A stretch of DNA of 64,000 nucleotides from Panicum virgatum (taxonomy: Eukaryota; Streptophyta; Magnoliopsida; Poales; Poaceae). The position numbers and the translations under genes are program-made. The notes under the pieces are model-generated. The model saw only the letters and a list, made by a program, of their open reading frames with translations. It ran no database searches and had not been told where the DNA came from. The DNA lies in NCBI RefSeq assembly GCF_016808335.1, contig NC_053149.1:24031238-24095237 (forward strand). The letters run 5' to 3'. Shown piece after piece: positions 22,559 through 33,997 of this stretch. Numbering within the stretch: the first letter of the stretch is position 1; each line of letters begins with the position of its first letter.

Positions 22559-24279
22559 TGTTAGAAAATTAGGTAATTTCTAGTATATTTTAATTTCAAA
22601 TGTTATTATAAATTTTATGAAATAAATGAGTGATATCGTGTGAACAAAATCCGTGTTCGTGTTCGTGTTCATGTTATTCTCACTAATAAACATTAACAAA
22701 ATAATAAATCAGAATATATTTAAAATATACCCACGGCGGGACCGGTGCCGGTGGCACCTAGGGATGGCACCCGCGGATGCGGGTGCGGGTTTTGCGAAAA
22801 CCCGCCCGCAGGCAAACCCGCGGGATTGGAAAAAAACCGCCCGCAGGCAGACCCATGGGTGCATTTTTGCACCCGCACCTGAACCCGCGAGTTTCGGGTG
22901 CCCGCGGGTGTGGCATAAAATATAATAAAAATGCACAAATTCATCAATTTAAACAATCAAACAGCACATTTATATAAGTAATAAGGGTAAACTAACACTA
23001 AATTCATAAGTTCAAAGTAATAAGGACAAACTAATAATGAATTCATAAGTTCTTATGCTCATTTTATAGTTATGATAGTTAGACTGGACTTATATAAACA
23101 GACTAGGGCGAGATTTTTTTGTGTTCGGGTGGGTGAGGGTCCACCCGCGGGTGGAATCTCAAACCCGCACCCGCAATATGCGGGTGCGGGTCCACCCACG
23201 GGTGGAATATCGGACCCGCACCCGTACCCGTTGGGTCTAAAATCCGCGGATACCCGCATCCGCGGGTGGAATTGCCATCCCTAGTGGCACCGAGTGCGCC
23301 GTCCCATGACTAGACATTGTATTGGTCAGGGCTGTTGCCGAACTTAGTCGATGCGGTGCAGATGGCCGTCGGAAAGTAGTCGCGACGATCTCGATGTTCA
23401 CTTGGAGAACACAGGTACGGCCACCAGGAAGTAGAGGACGTAGACGTCTGTTCGGCCACCAGGAAATCGAGGACGTAGACATTCGTTCGGGGAGCTAGCA
23501 GTCACGTCAAGACACTCCCTAAAAACCTGATTGCTCCACTATCCCGAGCAGGATCTCAGCGTTGCAGAGGTTTCGGAGGCCTCCTCTCGCCAGAACTGTG
23601 CTCGCAGCGCTAGCGATGGGGATTGTAGAAAGCAGCAGAGAGAGAAGGGAGAGGTCTCCTAAGCAGGAGTACCTGAATTTAGTGCTTGTGTAAGTGAGAA
23701 TGTGAGGAGGAGGGGCTGGCTTATATGGGTGTTGAGATGCCTCAGATTCAACAAACCTGGACGCTCTAATGAGCTTTGATGAGCGACAGTTACTGGCGCA
23801 ATGAATCACATGAATTTCCATTAACAGCCAAGATTAATTATGTGTCATCATTCACCTATAACTGTCAATGTTTTATTGTCTCAACATTCAACAGCAAAAC
23901 ATTCTCATCTCAGCTCATCACGTCGCACGCGCACTCGCACCATCTGTCCGGCCGCGCCACGCACTGCATCGCACCGCACTGCACGACCGTCCGGCCGGCC
24001 GCGCCGCACCGCACCACGCCCACGCCCACGGCCTCGGCCTCGGCCTCGGCCTCAGCCCGGCTCAGTGAGGCAAGCGAGCGCGCGCACGTGTGGTTTACCA
24101 ATCTCCTCTTGCCGGCTTCACAAGTGGTGTACACAGGGTCCACCATTTAAGTCGGTTGAGATCCTTCTCAAATCTTTATACAGAATTAAATATTTGATTC
24201 CTTAGTATTTAATAGTGGGGTTTTAATTCTTTTAATTGCAATGGATGAAAATAAATGGGCCAAGCCCATAATTCCAACT
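22559..24279 (-). repeat. 3' LTR of the copia element
   Basis: Homologous along its length to 28699-29725, with shared blocks such as AGTCGATGCGGTGCAGATGG and GGTGTACACAGGGTCCACCA. It is longer because of the hAT MITE at 22759-23283 and because the other LTR lacks several short segments. A purine-rich tract (GGTAGGGATAG on the minus strand) directly precedes it, as expected for the polypurine tract. Confidence 0.92.
22759..23283. mobile_element. Non-autonomous hAT element inside the copia 3' LTR
   Basis: TIRs TAGGGATGGCA at both ends (22759 and the complement ending at 23283), flanked by a perfect 8-bp target duplication GTGGCACC (22751-22758 and 23284-23291). Repeated ACCCGC and GCGGGTG subterminal motifs make it strongly self-complementary. 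It has no transposase. Confidence 0.95.
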
Positions 24280-24810
24280 ATCCCTACCAAGAATTCAAGC
24301 CACACTAGAAATGCTCTCATTTCCTCATTGATATACCAGTATTTGACAGGGACTGTTAAATTGAACTTCCATCTAGGACAAAGGCTACACTTAATCACAA
24401 CTGTATAATGGACTATGTCTTGAATTGCCAGTCTTGTGCAAACAAGTTTGACCAGAGCCCTACACTGGTACTAGGCTCCATATGCATCCCCGTGGTTTGG
24501 AGCTTATAAGTCATACTCTATGCCTTTCATGAGTTTCTAGAGATTACCCACTTCTCATAGACTATGACCAATAGTCAGACACATATAGGTGTCTTCATTA
24601 CAGATGTTCTGTAGGACAACACCTTTGTTTCAAGAAAACAACTCATTTATTTTAAAGAAACCACCTGGAACACATTAAGGTATAGACCAACCTGCCATAC
24701 AGATAAGAAGAGAAATGCACCTTACACACGGAATGAGTCTTTTTACAAAGGTTCTCTTCTCTCAGTCAGACTTTAGTTTGTTTCACCATCCTACTTCACG
24801 GGATCTCCGA

Positions 24811-27800
24811 TCATGTAGGACAGGTTACCACTGTAGAATGACTCACGTGGGTTTCAAGCCCAATTCTATAAATGCATTGTCTATCACATTCTGAAAGACC
24901 CTTTGTAAACTGATCTGCCAGATTTTTAGCCGTCTCAACATAGTCCAAGGCTATTACTCCTGAGTTTCTCAATTATCTGACAGATTTCAACCACCTTTTC
25001 ACATGCCTTGATGACTTTATGTTATCCTTTGAACTGTACACCTTGACAATCGTCGTTTGATTGTCACAGTTCATTAGAATTGCCGGTATCGGTTTTTCAA
25101 CTATCGGCAAGTCCATAAGGAGCTCACGAAGCCACTCAGCCTCAACAATGGCGGTATATAATGCTGTGAGTTCTGCTTCCATAGTTGACCTCGTTAAGAG
25201 GGTCTACTTGCAAGACTTCCAGGAAACAGCTCCACCACCAAGTGTAAACACATATCCACTTGTGGCCTTTATCTCATCAGCATCAGAAATCCAGTTTGAA
25301 TCACTATACCCTTCTAGTACCCTAGGGTACCTGGTGTAGTGAATTCCATAGTCTATTATGCCTTTTAGATAGCACATTACTCTTTCAAGAGCCTTCCAAT
25401 GATCATCTCCCGGGTTTGAAACAAACCGGCTCAGTTGGCTCACAGCAAACGAGATGTCAGGCCTTGTTGCACTAGCTAAATACATCAATGATCCAATGAT
25501 CTGAGAATATCTCAGCTGATCTCTCATTATCCTTTTGTTCTACCGTAGAATTAAAATGGCATCATATGGTGTTGAGACAGGTTTATAGTCACTATAACCA
25601 AAGCGACTTAAAACCTTCTCCACATAGTGAGACTGTGTAAGAATCACTTCACCATTGCTCTCTTTTACCAGCTTTATATTAAGGATAACACCAGCTTCTC
25701 CCAGATCCTTCATCTCAAAACTTTGAGATAAAAAGTCTTTTACTTCATTAATCACATTAAGGCTAGTGCCAAAGATTAGTATGTCATCCACATGCAAGCA
25801 CAAAATCACTCCTTTAGCCCCACCAAAGCGATAGTATACACATTTGTCAGCTTCATTCACAACAAAGCCAGCAGATGTCAAAGTTCTGTCGAATTTCTCA
25901 TGCCACTGCTTAGGCGCTTGCTTGAGACCATATAAATATTTTAACAACTTACAAACCATTCCTTCTTGATCCTTTGATACAAACCCATCTAGCTGATCCA
26001 TATAGATCTCCCCTTCCAACTCTCCATTGAGGAAAACTGTCTTAACGTCCATCTGACGAACGAGAAGACCATAAGAGGCTGCCAAGGAAAGTAACACTCA
26101 AATTGTGGTCAATTGGGCAACAGGTGAATAAGTGTCAAAGAAATCATCTCCTTCTTTTTGGGTATAACCCTTGTCCACAAGCCTAGCCTTTACTTTTCGA
26201 TAATACCATCTGGCCTAAGCTTTTCTTAAACACCCACTTGCATCCAACGGGTTTACACCCGTAAGGACGTTCAACAATCTCCCAGGTTCCATTAGACATA
26301 ATAGAATCCATCTCACTCCTCACTGCTTTCTTCCAATAGTCAACATCAGGAGATGAATATGCCTCTTCAATGGTTCTGGGTGTATCATCCATAAGGTATA
26401 CAATGAAATCATCACCAAAAGACTTTACAGTCCTTTATCTCTTGCTCTTTCTAGAAGCATCATTGTTATCCTTCTTAGGATTTTCCACAAGTGTAGGTTC
26501 ATTGTGTTCTATTGGCTCAGTAGAGCTATGATCCTCGATAAACTCTTGCCTAGATGAACTTATTTCATCTCTTATGGGAAAAATATTTTCAAAAAATGTA
26601 GCATCTCTGAACTCCATTATTGTACCAACATGCATGTCAGGTACTCCAGATTTCACTATTAAAAATCTATAACCAACACTGTGAATAGCATAACCTAAAA
26701 AGACACAATCAACAGTTTTATGTCCAAGCTTACGTTTCTTGGTTATTGGCACACTCATTTTGGCCAAACAATCCCCTGTATGTAAGTATGAAAGTGTTGG
26801 CCTTTTCTTCTCCCATTTTTTGAATGGTGTTATCTCTTTATTCTTTGTACGAACACGATTTAGGGCATGACATGCAATCAATATAACCTCACCCCATAAT
26901 TCCTTGGAAAGTCCCGCTGTATCTAACATGGCGTTAACCAAATCAGTTAGAGTGCGGTTCTTTCTTCCGGCAACCCCATTTGACTGAGGTGAATAGGGAG
27001 GCGTCCTCTCATGAATAATACCACGTTCCTCACAGAATGAAGTGAATGAATTTGAGAAGTACTCGCCACCACGATCTGACCTAACTCTTTTGATCTTTCT
27101 CTCAAGTTAGTTTTCTACTTCAGCTTTATATACTTTAAAGTAGTGTAAAGCTTCATCTTTTGACTTCAACAAATAGATGTAACAAAATCTAGTGCAGTCA
27201 TCGATCAAAGTCATGAAATACTTTTTACAACCGTTTGTCAACATGCCATTCATTTTGCACAAATTGGAATGAATTAATTCTAAGGGTGCTAATCTCCTTG
27301 CCTCTGCAACCTTGTGAGGCTTGCGAGTTTATTTTGATTCAACACATACATGGCACTTAGAATTTTTGACAAAGGTAAACTTTGGAATTAAATTCAAATT
27401 AGCTAAGCGCATCATACAACAAAAATTAACGTGACAAAGCCTCGAATGCCAAACATTTGATTCATCAACGTTAATAACATTGTTCGCAACTTTATTACAA
27501 ACATCTGACAAAGAAAAACGGAACAAGCCTCCGCTTTCATAACCTTATCCAAAGACTAACTTATAACCATATCTACACGGTAGAGAGCCGCTGACTAGAT
27601 TCTTCTTGATGGTGGGGACATGCTGCACGTTCTTCAGCTGCACGGTCTTCCCCAAAGTAAACTTCAGATTTACCGTACCAACACAAACAACATGCGCATG
27701 AGATCCGTTCCCCATAAACAAGGAGGAAGACCCTCCGACCTGGTAAGAAGAAAACAAAGAAGCATCAGCACAAACATGAATATTAGCACCAGTGTAAACC

Positions 27801-28690
27801 CACTATTCAAGTGAATAAAATACTAAAAGAACTGTAGGTAATGAATTACCGTACCCTGATGTTCCTCCAGGCTCGCTAATTACCATATTGGTGGACTTCT
27901 TGCCTTTGCATTCTGGACACTTAGCAGCAAAGTGATCTTGACTCCCACACACATAGCAAGCTCCCTTATTCTTCTTCTTAAACGCCTTTGGTTGGTTCTG
28001 TGGTGACTTTTTCTTATTCTTGTGGGAGTTGTTCTTCTGAACAAAATTGGCGCTTGAAGCACCAACAACTCATTTCCCACGTATGTCTTTTGCTCTCGCC
28101 TTCTCCTCAACATCAAGAGTCCCTATGAGTAAATCGATGGTGAACTCATGTCTCTTGTGTTTCAGCGAAGTAGCAAAGTCCCTCCAAGAAGGTGGCAGCT
28201 TAGAGATAATACCTCCGGCCACAAGCTTATCGGGTAACACACATGGAGCCTCTTTGCTACAATTTTTGAGATCTTTTGCAGAGTATGTATTTCATGGGCA
28301 TGTTCCATCACAGAACAGTCTTTGACCATCCTATAGTCAAGAAACTGCTCCATCACATACAACTCACTACCGTCATTAGACACTCCATATTGAGCCTCAA
28401 GAGCATCCCACAAATCCTTGCCAGTTGGAAGCCGGATATACGAATCCACAAGGTTTTCAGCGAGAACACTTATGACACAGCCTCGAAAGAGGTTATCGGA
28501 ATCATCAAACGCACTCCCTTCCTTTGGAGTGAACTGTTTGGACTTTCCCTCTTTTACATGCATCACTCTCAACGCTGTCAACCATAGTATAAGCCGCTGA
28601 CGCCAACGTTTGTAGTTGGAACCATCAAAAGGTGGTGGTTTGATTGTTGCAGGAAAGCTAGCTACCGAAAGCCTATTAACAGAATCAGGT
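24811..28690 (-). pseudogene. Copia gag-pol polyprotein
   Basis: Reading leftward: gag (SFPATIKPPPFDGSNYKRWR at about 28650), zinc knuckle CYVCGSQDHFAAKC (about 27955-27914), protease (about 27800; the catalytic D-T-G-A reads Y-T-G-A), integrase zinc-binding region (WHSRLCHVN ... CHVC) and catalytic core (FMTLIDDCTRF, RSDRGGEYFS), RT (QMDVKTVFLNGELE, then LHVDDILIFG with both catalytic Asp kept), and RNase H ([18 protein letters not shown]), ending at the stop 24811-24813. Several in-frame stops break it, for example after 27545, 27329, 26435, 26097, 25540, 25204 and 24973. A gag start codon is not evident. The chain as a whole cannot be translated. Confidence 0.92.
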
Positions 28691-28698
28691 TTTTGGAA

Positions 28699-29725
28699 TG
28701 TTAGAAAACTAGGCAATTTTTGATATATTTTAATTCCAACGTTATTATAAATTTCATGGCATAAATGAGTGATATTGTGTGAACAAAATATGTGCTCCTT
28801 TTTTTTCACACTAATAAACATGAACAAAGTAATAAACCAGAATAGGAAGGTGCGCCGTTCCAATGACTGGACATTGTGTCGGTCAGGGTTGTTCGATGTA
28901 GCCGAACTTAGTCGATGCAGTACAGATGGCCGTCGGGAAGTAGTCGAGTCAATCTTGATGTTCACTTGGGCAACATAGGTACGACCACCAGGAAGTAGAG
29001 GACATAGACATTTGTTTGGCCACCAAGAAGTCGAGGACGTAGATGTGTTCATTCGGGGAGCGAGTAGTCATGTCAAGATGCTCCCAAAAACTTGATTGCT
29101 CCGCTATCCCGAGCAGGATCTCAGCATTGCAAGAGGTTTCGGAGGCCTGCTCTCGTTAGAACTGTGCTCGAAGCGCTAGCAATGGGGATTGCAGAAAGCA
29201 GCAGAGGGAGAAGGGAGAGGTCTCCTAAGCAGGAGTACCTGAAGCTAGTGCTTGAGTAAGTGAGAATGTGAGGAGGAGGGGCTGGCTTTGATGAGTGATA
29301 GTTACTGGTGCAATGAATTACATGAATCTCCATTAACATCCAAGGTTAATTCTGTGTCATCATTCACCTATAACTGTCAACGTTTTGTTGTCTCAGCATT
29401 CAACAGCAAAACATTCGCGCACTCGCACCGCCCGTCCGGCCGTGCCACGCACCGCACGACCAACCGACCGTCCGTCCGTCCGGCCGGCCGGCCGCGCCAC
29501 GCCCACGGCCTCGGCTCGGCGACGCGAGCGAGCGTGTGGTTCACCAATCTCCTATTACCGGCTTCACAAGTGGTGTACACAGGGTCCACCATTTAAGTCG
29601 GTTGAGATCCTCCTCAAATCCCGATACAGAATTAAGCATTTGATTCCCTAGCATTTAATGGTGTGCTTTTAATTCTTTTAATTGCAATTGGAGAAAACAA
29701 ATGGGCCAAGCCCATAATTCCAACA
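28699..29725 (-). repeat. 5' LTR of the copia element
   Basis: 1027 bp from TGTTGG at 29725 to CTAACA at 28699. It is paired with 22559-24279. An ORF runs from this LTR into gag (29052-28162), but its LTR part is not conserved coding sequence. The outer flank agaaa (29726-29730) is the target duplication. Confidence 0.93.
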
Positions 29726-29730
29726 AGAAA

Positions 29731-31145
29731 TACATTTTTAGAAGTTTCAAAAAAAGAAATACATTTTTAGATGCTAGTGATGGTATCACCCATCCTAAAA
29801 ATGTATTTGTAGGAATGGATGACACCATCATCTGCATCTGGAAGTGGCCATTATTTTCAGAGATGGGTGATGGCACACCTCTAAAAATACATTTCTAGCG
29901 GTGGGTGATGGTATAATCCGCTCCTCAAAATGATTTTCAGGGGCGCTCCTACAAATGATCACACATAAAAAATTCATAATCTTTTCATATGATCTCGGAT
30001 GAAGTCAAATTTTGTACCAAATTGTAGAGGTTGGTGAGACCTAAAATTTTATGTTGATAACTTTTTATTTAAGGATATTTAATAGTTCAAAAAAATATTA
30101 TAAGTTCTCTAGTTTCAAAATATAGAAGTTTTGATCTTTTTCCAAACAACCTCGAATGTAGAGTAGTTCCATATAAAAGTTGTATTGGTAAGATAAATTT
30201 TTTATAGTTTATACATTTTTTATTTAAGACCATTTATCATCACAAGATCATTTAGTAGTTATGCCCTACACATGGCTACAACTATATAATATCTCGTAAA
30301 ACTCAACTCATACTTTGAACACAATCTTAACCTTTATATACATTGAAATATATTTGGTATATTTTTTCTGCATCTGTATTTTACAATAACCATAGTGTAA
30401 AAGTTTCACTTTTTTTATTTTTTTTGTTATATTTAAAGATTTAAATATTTTTTGGAATAAAATAGAAAAGTATTCTCAAGGCTGGTGCCCCAGAAATGAA
30501 TTTCAAGGGACGAGTGATGATGTCATCTACTAATATAAATCGATTTCAGAGTTAATACAAAAGAATAGCATACCTCGTCAAATCACAAGTGGCTTGTAAT
30601 GTTGTGGAGAGGAGGGTACATACGAGACTTGAGGTAAAAGATTCAAACCCTGGTTTACAGAGATGTTACTTTTCTATTTCTAGTTGCTAGAATTAATTAG
30701 CGGTAACAAAGTTATTTCTTAGGATGAGTAATATTTCTGAATTTTTCTAAAATAGCACTAATATTGGGATGGAGGGGTAGTTTAAACAACGAAGTAGCAC
30801 ATACTCTGTCACACACGATCACTAAATAATATCATGATTTACATAGTATGTTTTGGAACAGAGTATATCATAAAAATACCTTTATTTTAGCACCTGACCC
30901 ATTTGGTTGGCTGCCATCCCTGAGGCAAATTGAGCAAATTAAATGAAGCTACCGCTTGGATTGCACCTGTAAAAATTGCCACAAGCAAGTTTGGCAATAA
31001 TACGTGTTGCAATTTGGAAGTGAAAATTTTCTTCTGGAGTTTCACAACATCGGCCGCCAAGTTGTTAATTCTAGCACATCTCAGATAGATGAATTCCATA
31101 AGTGGTTCAATTTGTTTTCTCCGACAAATTAGATAGATGAATTTA
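29731..31145. other. AT-rich repeat-derived DNA, no gene assigned
   Basis: The first 230 bp carry recurring AAAAATACATTT and GGGTGATGG motifs plus a CACTAG-type end (minus strand at about 29787), as in CACTA subterminal regions. The copia element may therefore have inserted in an old CACTA end. The rest is AT-rich without structure. A minus-strand ORF at 31099-30887 (ending NLPQGWQPTKWVRC) matches nothing I know. Confidence 0.35.
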
Positions 31146-31159
31146 GATGCCTCTCAGTT

Positions 31160-31570
31160 AATTGTGGGTGTGCGAAAGGGCCTCTAGCCTGGTGGCTGCA
31201 AAAGGCTTTGTAGCACCTCAGGTCCTGGGACTCCGCGTAAGAGCGAATATTCTAGGATTTAATGACATTGTGCTTTCAGTAGTAGGCGATGTTTCCTGTC
31301 GATAGCCTGGTGTCTATGATGACTTTATCATTCTCAAGGATTTGCTGGCTCGATCTTTGATGATGCGCATAGGGGTAGGGTTTACGTATGTGCGTTCATA
31401 GGGGTGACTTCATCATTCTCAAGGATTTGCTGGCTCGATCTTCGAAGATGTGCATAGAGGTAGGGTTTACGTATGTGCGTTCATAGGGGTAGGGTTTACG
31501 TATGTGCGTTCATAGGGGTGAGTGTGCATGCTTTGTGAATATTTAAGTTGTACTGTATAATCGTCAGAAA
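31160..31570 (+). mobile_element. Probable tRNA-derived SINE with tandemly duplicated 3' part
   Basis: The head contains TAGCCTGGTGGC (A-box-like) and a degenerate B-box region (GGTCCTGGGACTCC). It is followed by TTTAATGACATTGTGCTTTC and the repeated unit GGGTAGGGTTTACGTATGTG. A block of about 82 bp (TTCTCAAGGATTTGCTGGCT through TGCGTTCATA) is duplicated (about 31332-31401 and 31411-31483), and a further 31-bp unit follows. Similar sequences are frequent in grass genomes. Confidence 0.55.
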
Positions 31571-31769
31571 AAGTTATTTGTGGGTGTGAACAAGAGGAGA
31601 ATCCAAAGGGTTCAGGCTGCCATCCCAAATAATATTTGGGTGCAAGACATCCAAGGGCATTTGACTGTAGGAGTACTCGCTAAGTTCTCTGTCATTTGGC
31701 ACTTGGTTCAAGATATAGATGGACAAATGGGTGACAAGGCGCTAACACAGCCTCGGCGCTAACACAGCC

Positions 31770-31995
31770 TCGGCACCAGCGGCGGAGCCAGGGGGTGCTG
31801 GGGGTGCTCCAGCCCCCTACTCCTATGGAATCCATGGAGCCCCCCCCCCCCCCAAAGCCCCCCCCCCTACAAATTTCAACCATGAATCAAGAGGACGAGG
31901 AGGAAAATAAGAAAGAAGAAGAAGAAAAAGAGAGGACGAAGGAAGAAGAAGAGGAAGATGAGCCACCCCCCCTAAATCCAAATTCTAGATATTCG
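31770..31995. repeat. MITE-like sequence with C-runs and a purine-rich tract
   Basis: Begins AGCGGCGGAGCCAGGGGGTG and ends near TATTCGCCACTGCT, a weak inverted pair. Inside are two poly-C runs (31839-31852 and 31859-31866) and a GAAGAA-rich tract that makes an acidic ORF by composition. Many grass MITEs start with this GGCGGAGCCAGG wording. Confidence 0.4.
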
Positions 31996-32990
31996 CCACT
32001 GCTCGGCATGACATAGTCATGTGGCACTACGACTTAATTGTTGTGCCGGCACTGCGTTCCGGCTCCTCGGTCCAGGCACGGGACTATGTGCGCCATCGTA
32101 CCATGCATGCCAGCACGGTGGGCACAGTCCACCCGGCATGCTCATGTCAACCCAAGCCCAAGGCTCGGTGGCGGAGGCCTTGGCGATGGCGGCAAAGGTG
32201 TGAAGCACTGGGAGGAGGAGGCATGTGAGGGGCATGAGGAGGCAACGGCCACCACCTAGTGGCAATGAAGGTGACAGGCACAGGAAGTCGGCAGTCACGG
32301 GATGGCGACGAGCATGGGGAGGTCGCAACGGTGATGGGTGCGAGGAGTCCGCGGCGGTGGTGGGGATGGAGAGATGCGTTGGGAGGCCACGTTAGCGGCG
32401 ATAGGGATGGTGAAGTGTGCAGGGGCCGAGAGGCCGCGGCGGTGGTGGTAGGGGTGGAGAGGTGCCAGGGGAGGTGTGATTGCAACGGCAGGGACGATGA
32501 GCTGTGCATGGTTGGGAGGCGGTAGCGGTGGGGTTGGGATAGCGAGAGGCTTAGGAAGGTGTGGCGATAGGCATGAGGCAGACACGCATGCAAGAGAAGA
32601 GAGAGGAGACAGAAGCTATAAGGTGCGGCCTATTAGGGAAATGGATGAAAAGGATTAGAGTTGAGAGGGAGTATTGGGCATCAGCGGGTCTAGTCGTGCT
32701 AGGCCAAAAATCGTACCATGTCGTGCCGACGCACTACGTGCCAGAGTTTTGACCCACGCACGACACGAGAGCTGTGTCAGGCCGGCACGACACTATGCCC
32801 ACCGTGCTGGGCCATGTTCCTTTTATATTTTTAGTGTCATGCCCTATGCGGCCCATTAGGAACGGCTCGTTTGGCCACCTATAGTGGCAAGTTTACTTCC
32901 AAGTCAGCTGATCTGGGATTCAAGAAAGTGTTTATTTCATATTTACTCATCAGTTTACTTCTAGTTTACACTAAAGTGCAAATACTTCCT
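31996..32990. other. GC-rich repeat-like segment, no gene supported
   Basis: Multiple overlapping ORFs occur on both strands, all low-complexity (His/Pro/Ser or Gly/Arg rich), which is a composition effect. Both margins carry GTGCCGGCAC and GGCACGAC motifs in opposite orientation, so a non-autonomous DNA element is possible, but I could not define TIRs or a target duplication. Confidence 0.35.
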
Positions 32991-33018
32991 CTAGCTAGTG
33001 GCACATAATCGCTGTTAG

Positions 33019-33185
33019 ATGGCAGACTGGCTAGCGAGGCGAGCTCTTCCTCATCCAGCGCGCTGCCCCTAGGTGAGGACAAAACGATCCGGCACCTCAT
33101 GACACAATACGTTTTCTCACAGCAATTTTGGTATTTGTTGCTGGGTCGCTCGAATCTCTCTATTCCTTCGTCATAGGCTGACACA
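33019..33185 (+). pseudogene. LINE zf-RVT fragment
   Basis: Starts ADWLARRALPHPARCP and, after a one-step frameshift, continues EDKTIRHLMTQYVFSQQFWY. Together these form the Cys/His zinc-binding block at the C-terminus of plant L1-type reverse transcriptases. Only about 55 codons remain. Confidence 0.7.
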
Positions 33186-33304
33186 GAGGACTTCTTTGAA
33201 TGGTGACACAAGTGGCAGAGAGTTCAATTTTGACATGGTGAGCAAAGAGGCCAAGAGAGGGTTGAACTCGCCAATCATCTATAAGGAACATGGTCCCATT
33301 AAGC

Positions 33305-33880
33305 CATTGTTCGTGATTTTGGTGATTGTGTGACAACATAAGCATGGGACTAACAAGTTGTCAAGTGACTGATTTTAGATCCTAAGTATGAAGTACAAAG
33401 CCCTAGCAAAATAAGAAATGAAGAAATTAAAGAACTCAAAGAAACATTGAATTGGATGAGTTCAGGACAAAGTAGGGCGTCAGTTAAACCAAGACATGCA
33501 ATTTGAGAGCATCGGTGCATTAGACTCTGCAAGCTGAGCCAAATAAAGAAACTCATATAGCACCGGTTAAACTGACAGTGTACAGGTAGTCGTCGGTGCA
33601 TTAGTCTAGGCATCATCGAGAGAGCATGTCAAGGGTGCAAGAGTGATGTCTTCACGACCGGTTGAACTGACAACATGAAACTAAGAAGCGTCGGTGCAAT
33701 GACATCAGCAAAAAGGTGGCGTGTCAGAAGAAGTTCAACGGCTATATGTGGCATGTGTAGAGTAACCGGTTGAACTGACACCCCCATGCAGAAGCGTCGG
33801 TTCAACCGACACTACTACCTTTTTTGCTAGCCGTTGGAGCAACGGCTCCTTGTAGTTGCTAGGCTATTTCCTTAATATTG
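33305..33880 (+). repeat. Left portion of an interrupted LTR
   Basis: Begins near GTGATTTTGGTGATTGTGTG and contains several GGTTGAACTGAC and GTCGGTGCA motifs and a final GCCGTTGGAGCAACGGCT hairpin, typical of long grass LTRs. Its continuation appears after the Mutator-like block at about 41765-42215, so the LTR seems to be split. Confidence 0.55.
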
Positions 33881-33997
33881 ATGTTGCTGCATCTCCTTAG
33901 GAGATTCCTTTGAGCCAGGATCAGCCAAGTAAGTGACTTTTTAAACCTTTTTGTTTCCATTCCTTGATACCAATGCCTTTTTCTATATGTGGCTAAA

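Larger units (their letters stand above)
22559..29725 (-). mobile_element. Complete but inactive Ty1/copia LTR retrotransposon
   Basis: Both LTRs are present, with perfect 5-bp target duplications (agaaa at 22554-22558 and 29726-29730). The 5' LTR is 28699-29725, beginning TGTTGGAATTATGGGC on the minus strand and ending CTAACA. The 3' LTR is 22559-24279, enlarged by an inserted hAT MITE. The internal region encodes gag, protease, integrase, RT and RNase H in copia order. The LTRs differ by many substitutions and indels, so the insertion is old. Confidence 0.95.

Noticed and set aside
32147..32593. His/Pro/Ser-rich ORF of 148 codons
   Set aside because: Low complexity, with equally long frames on the other strand.
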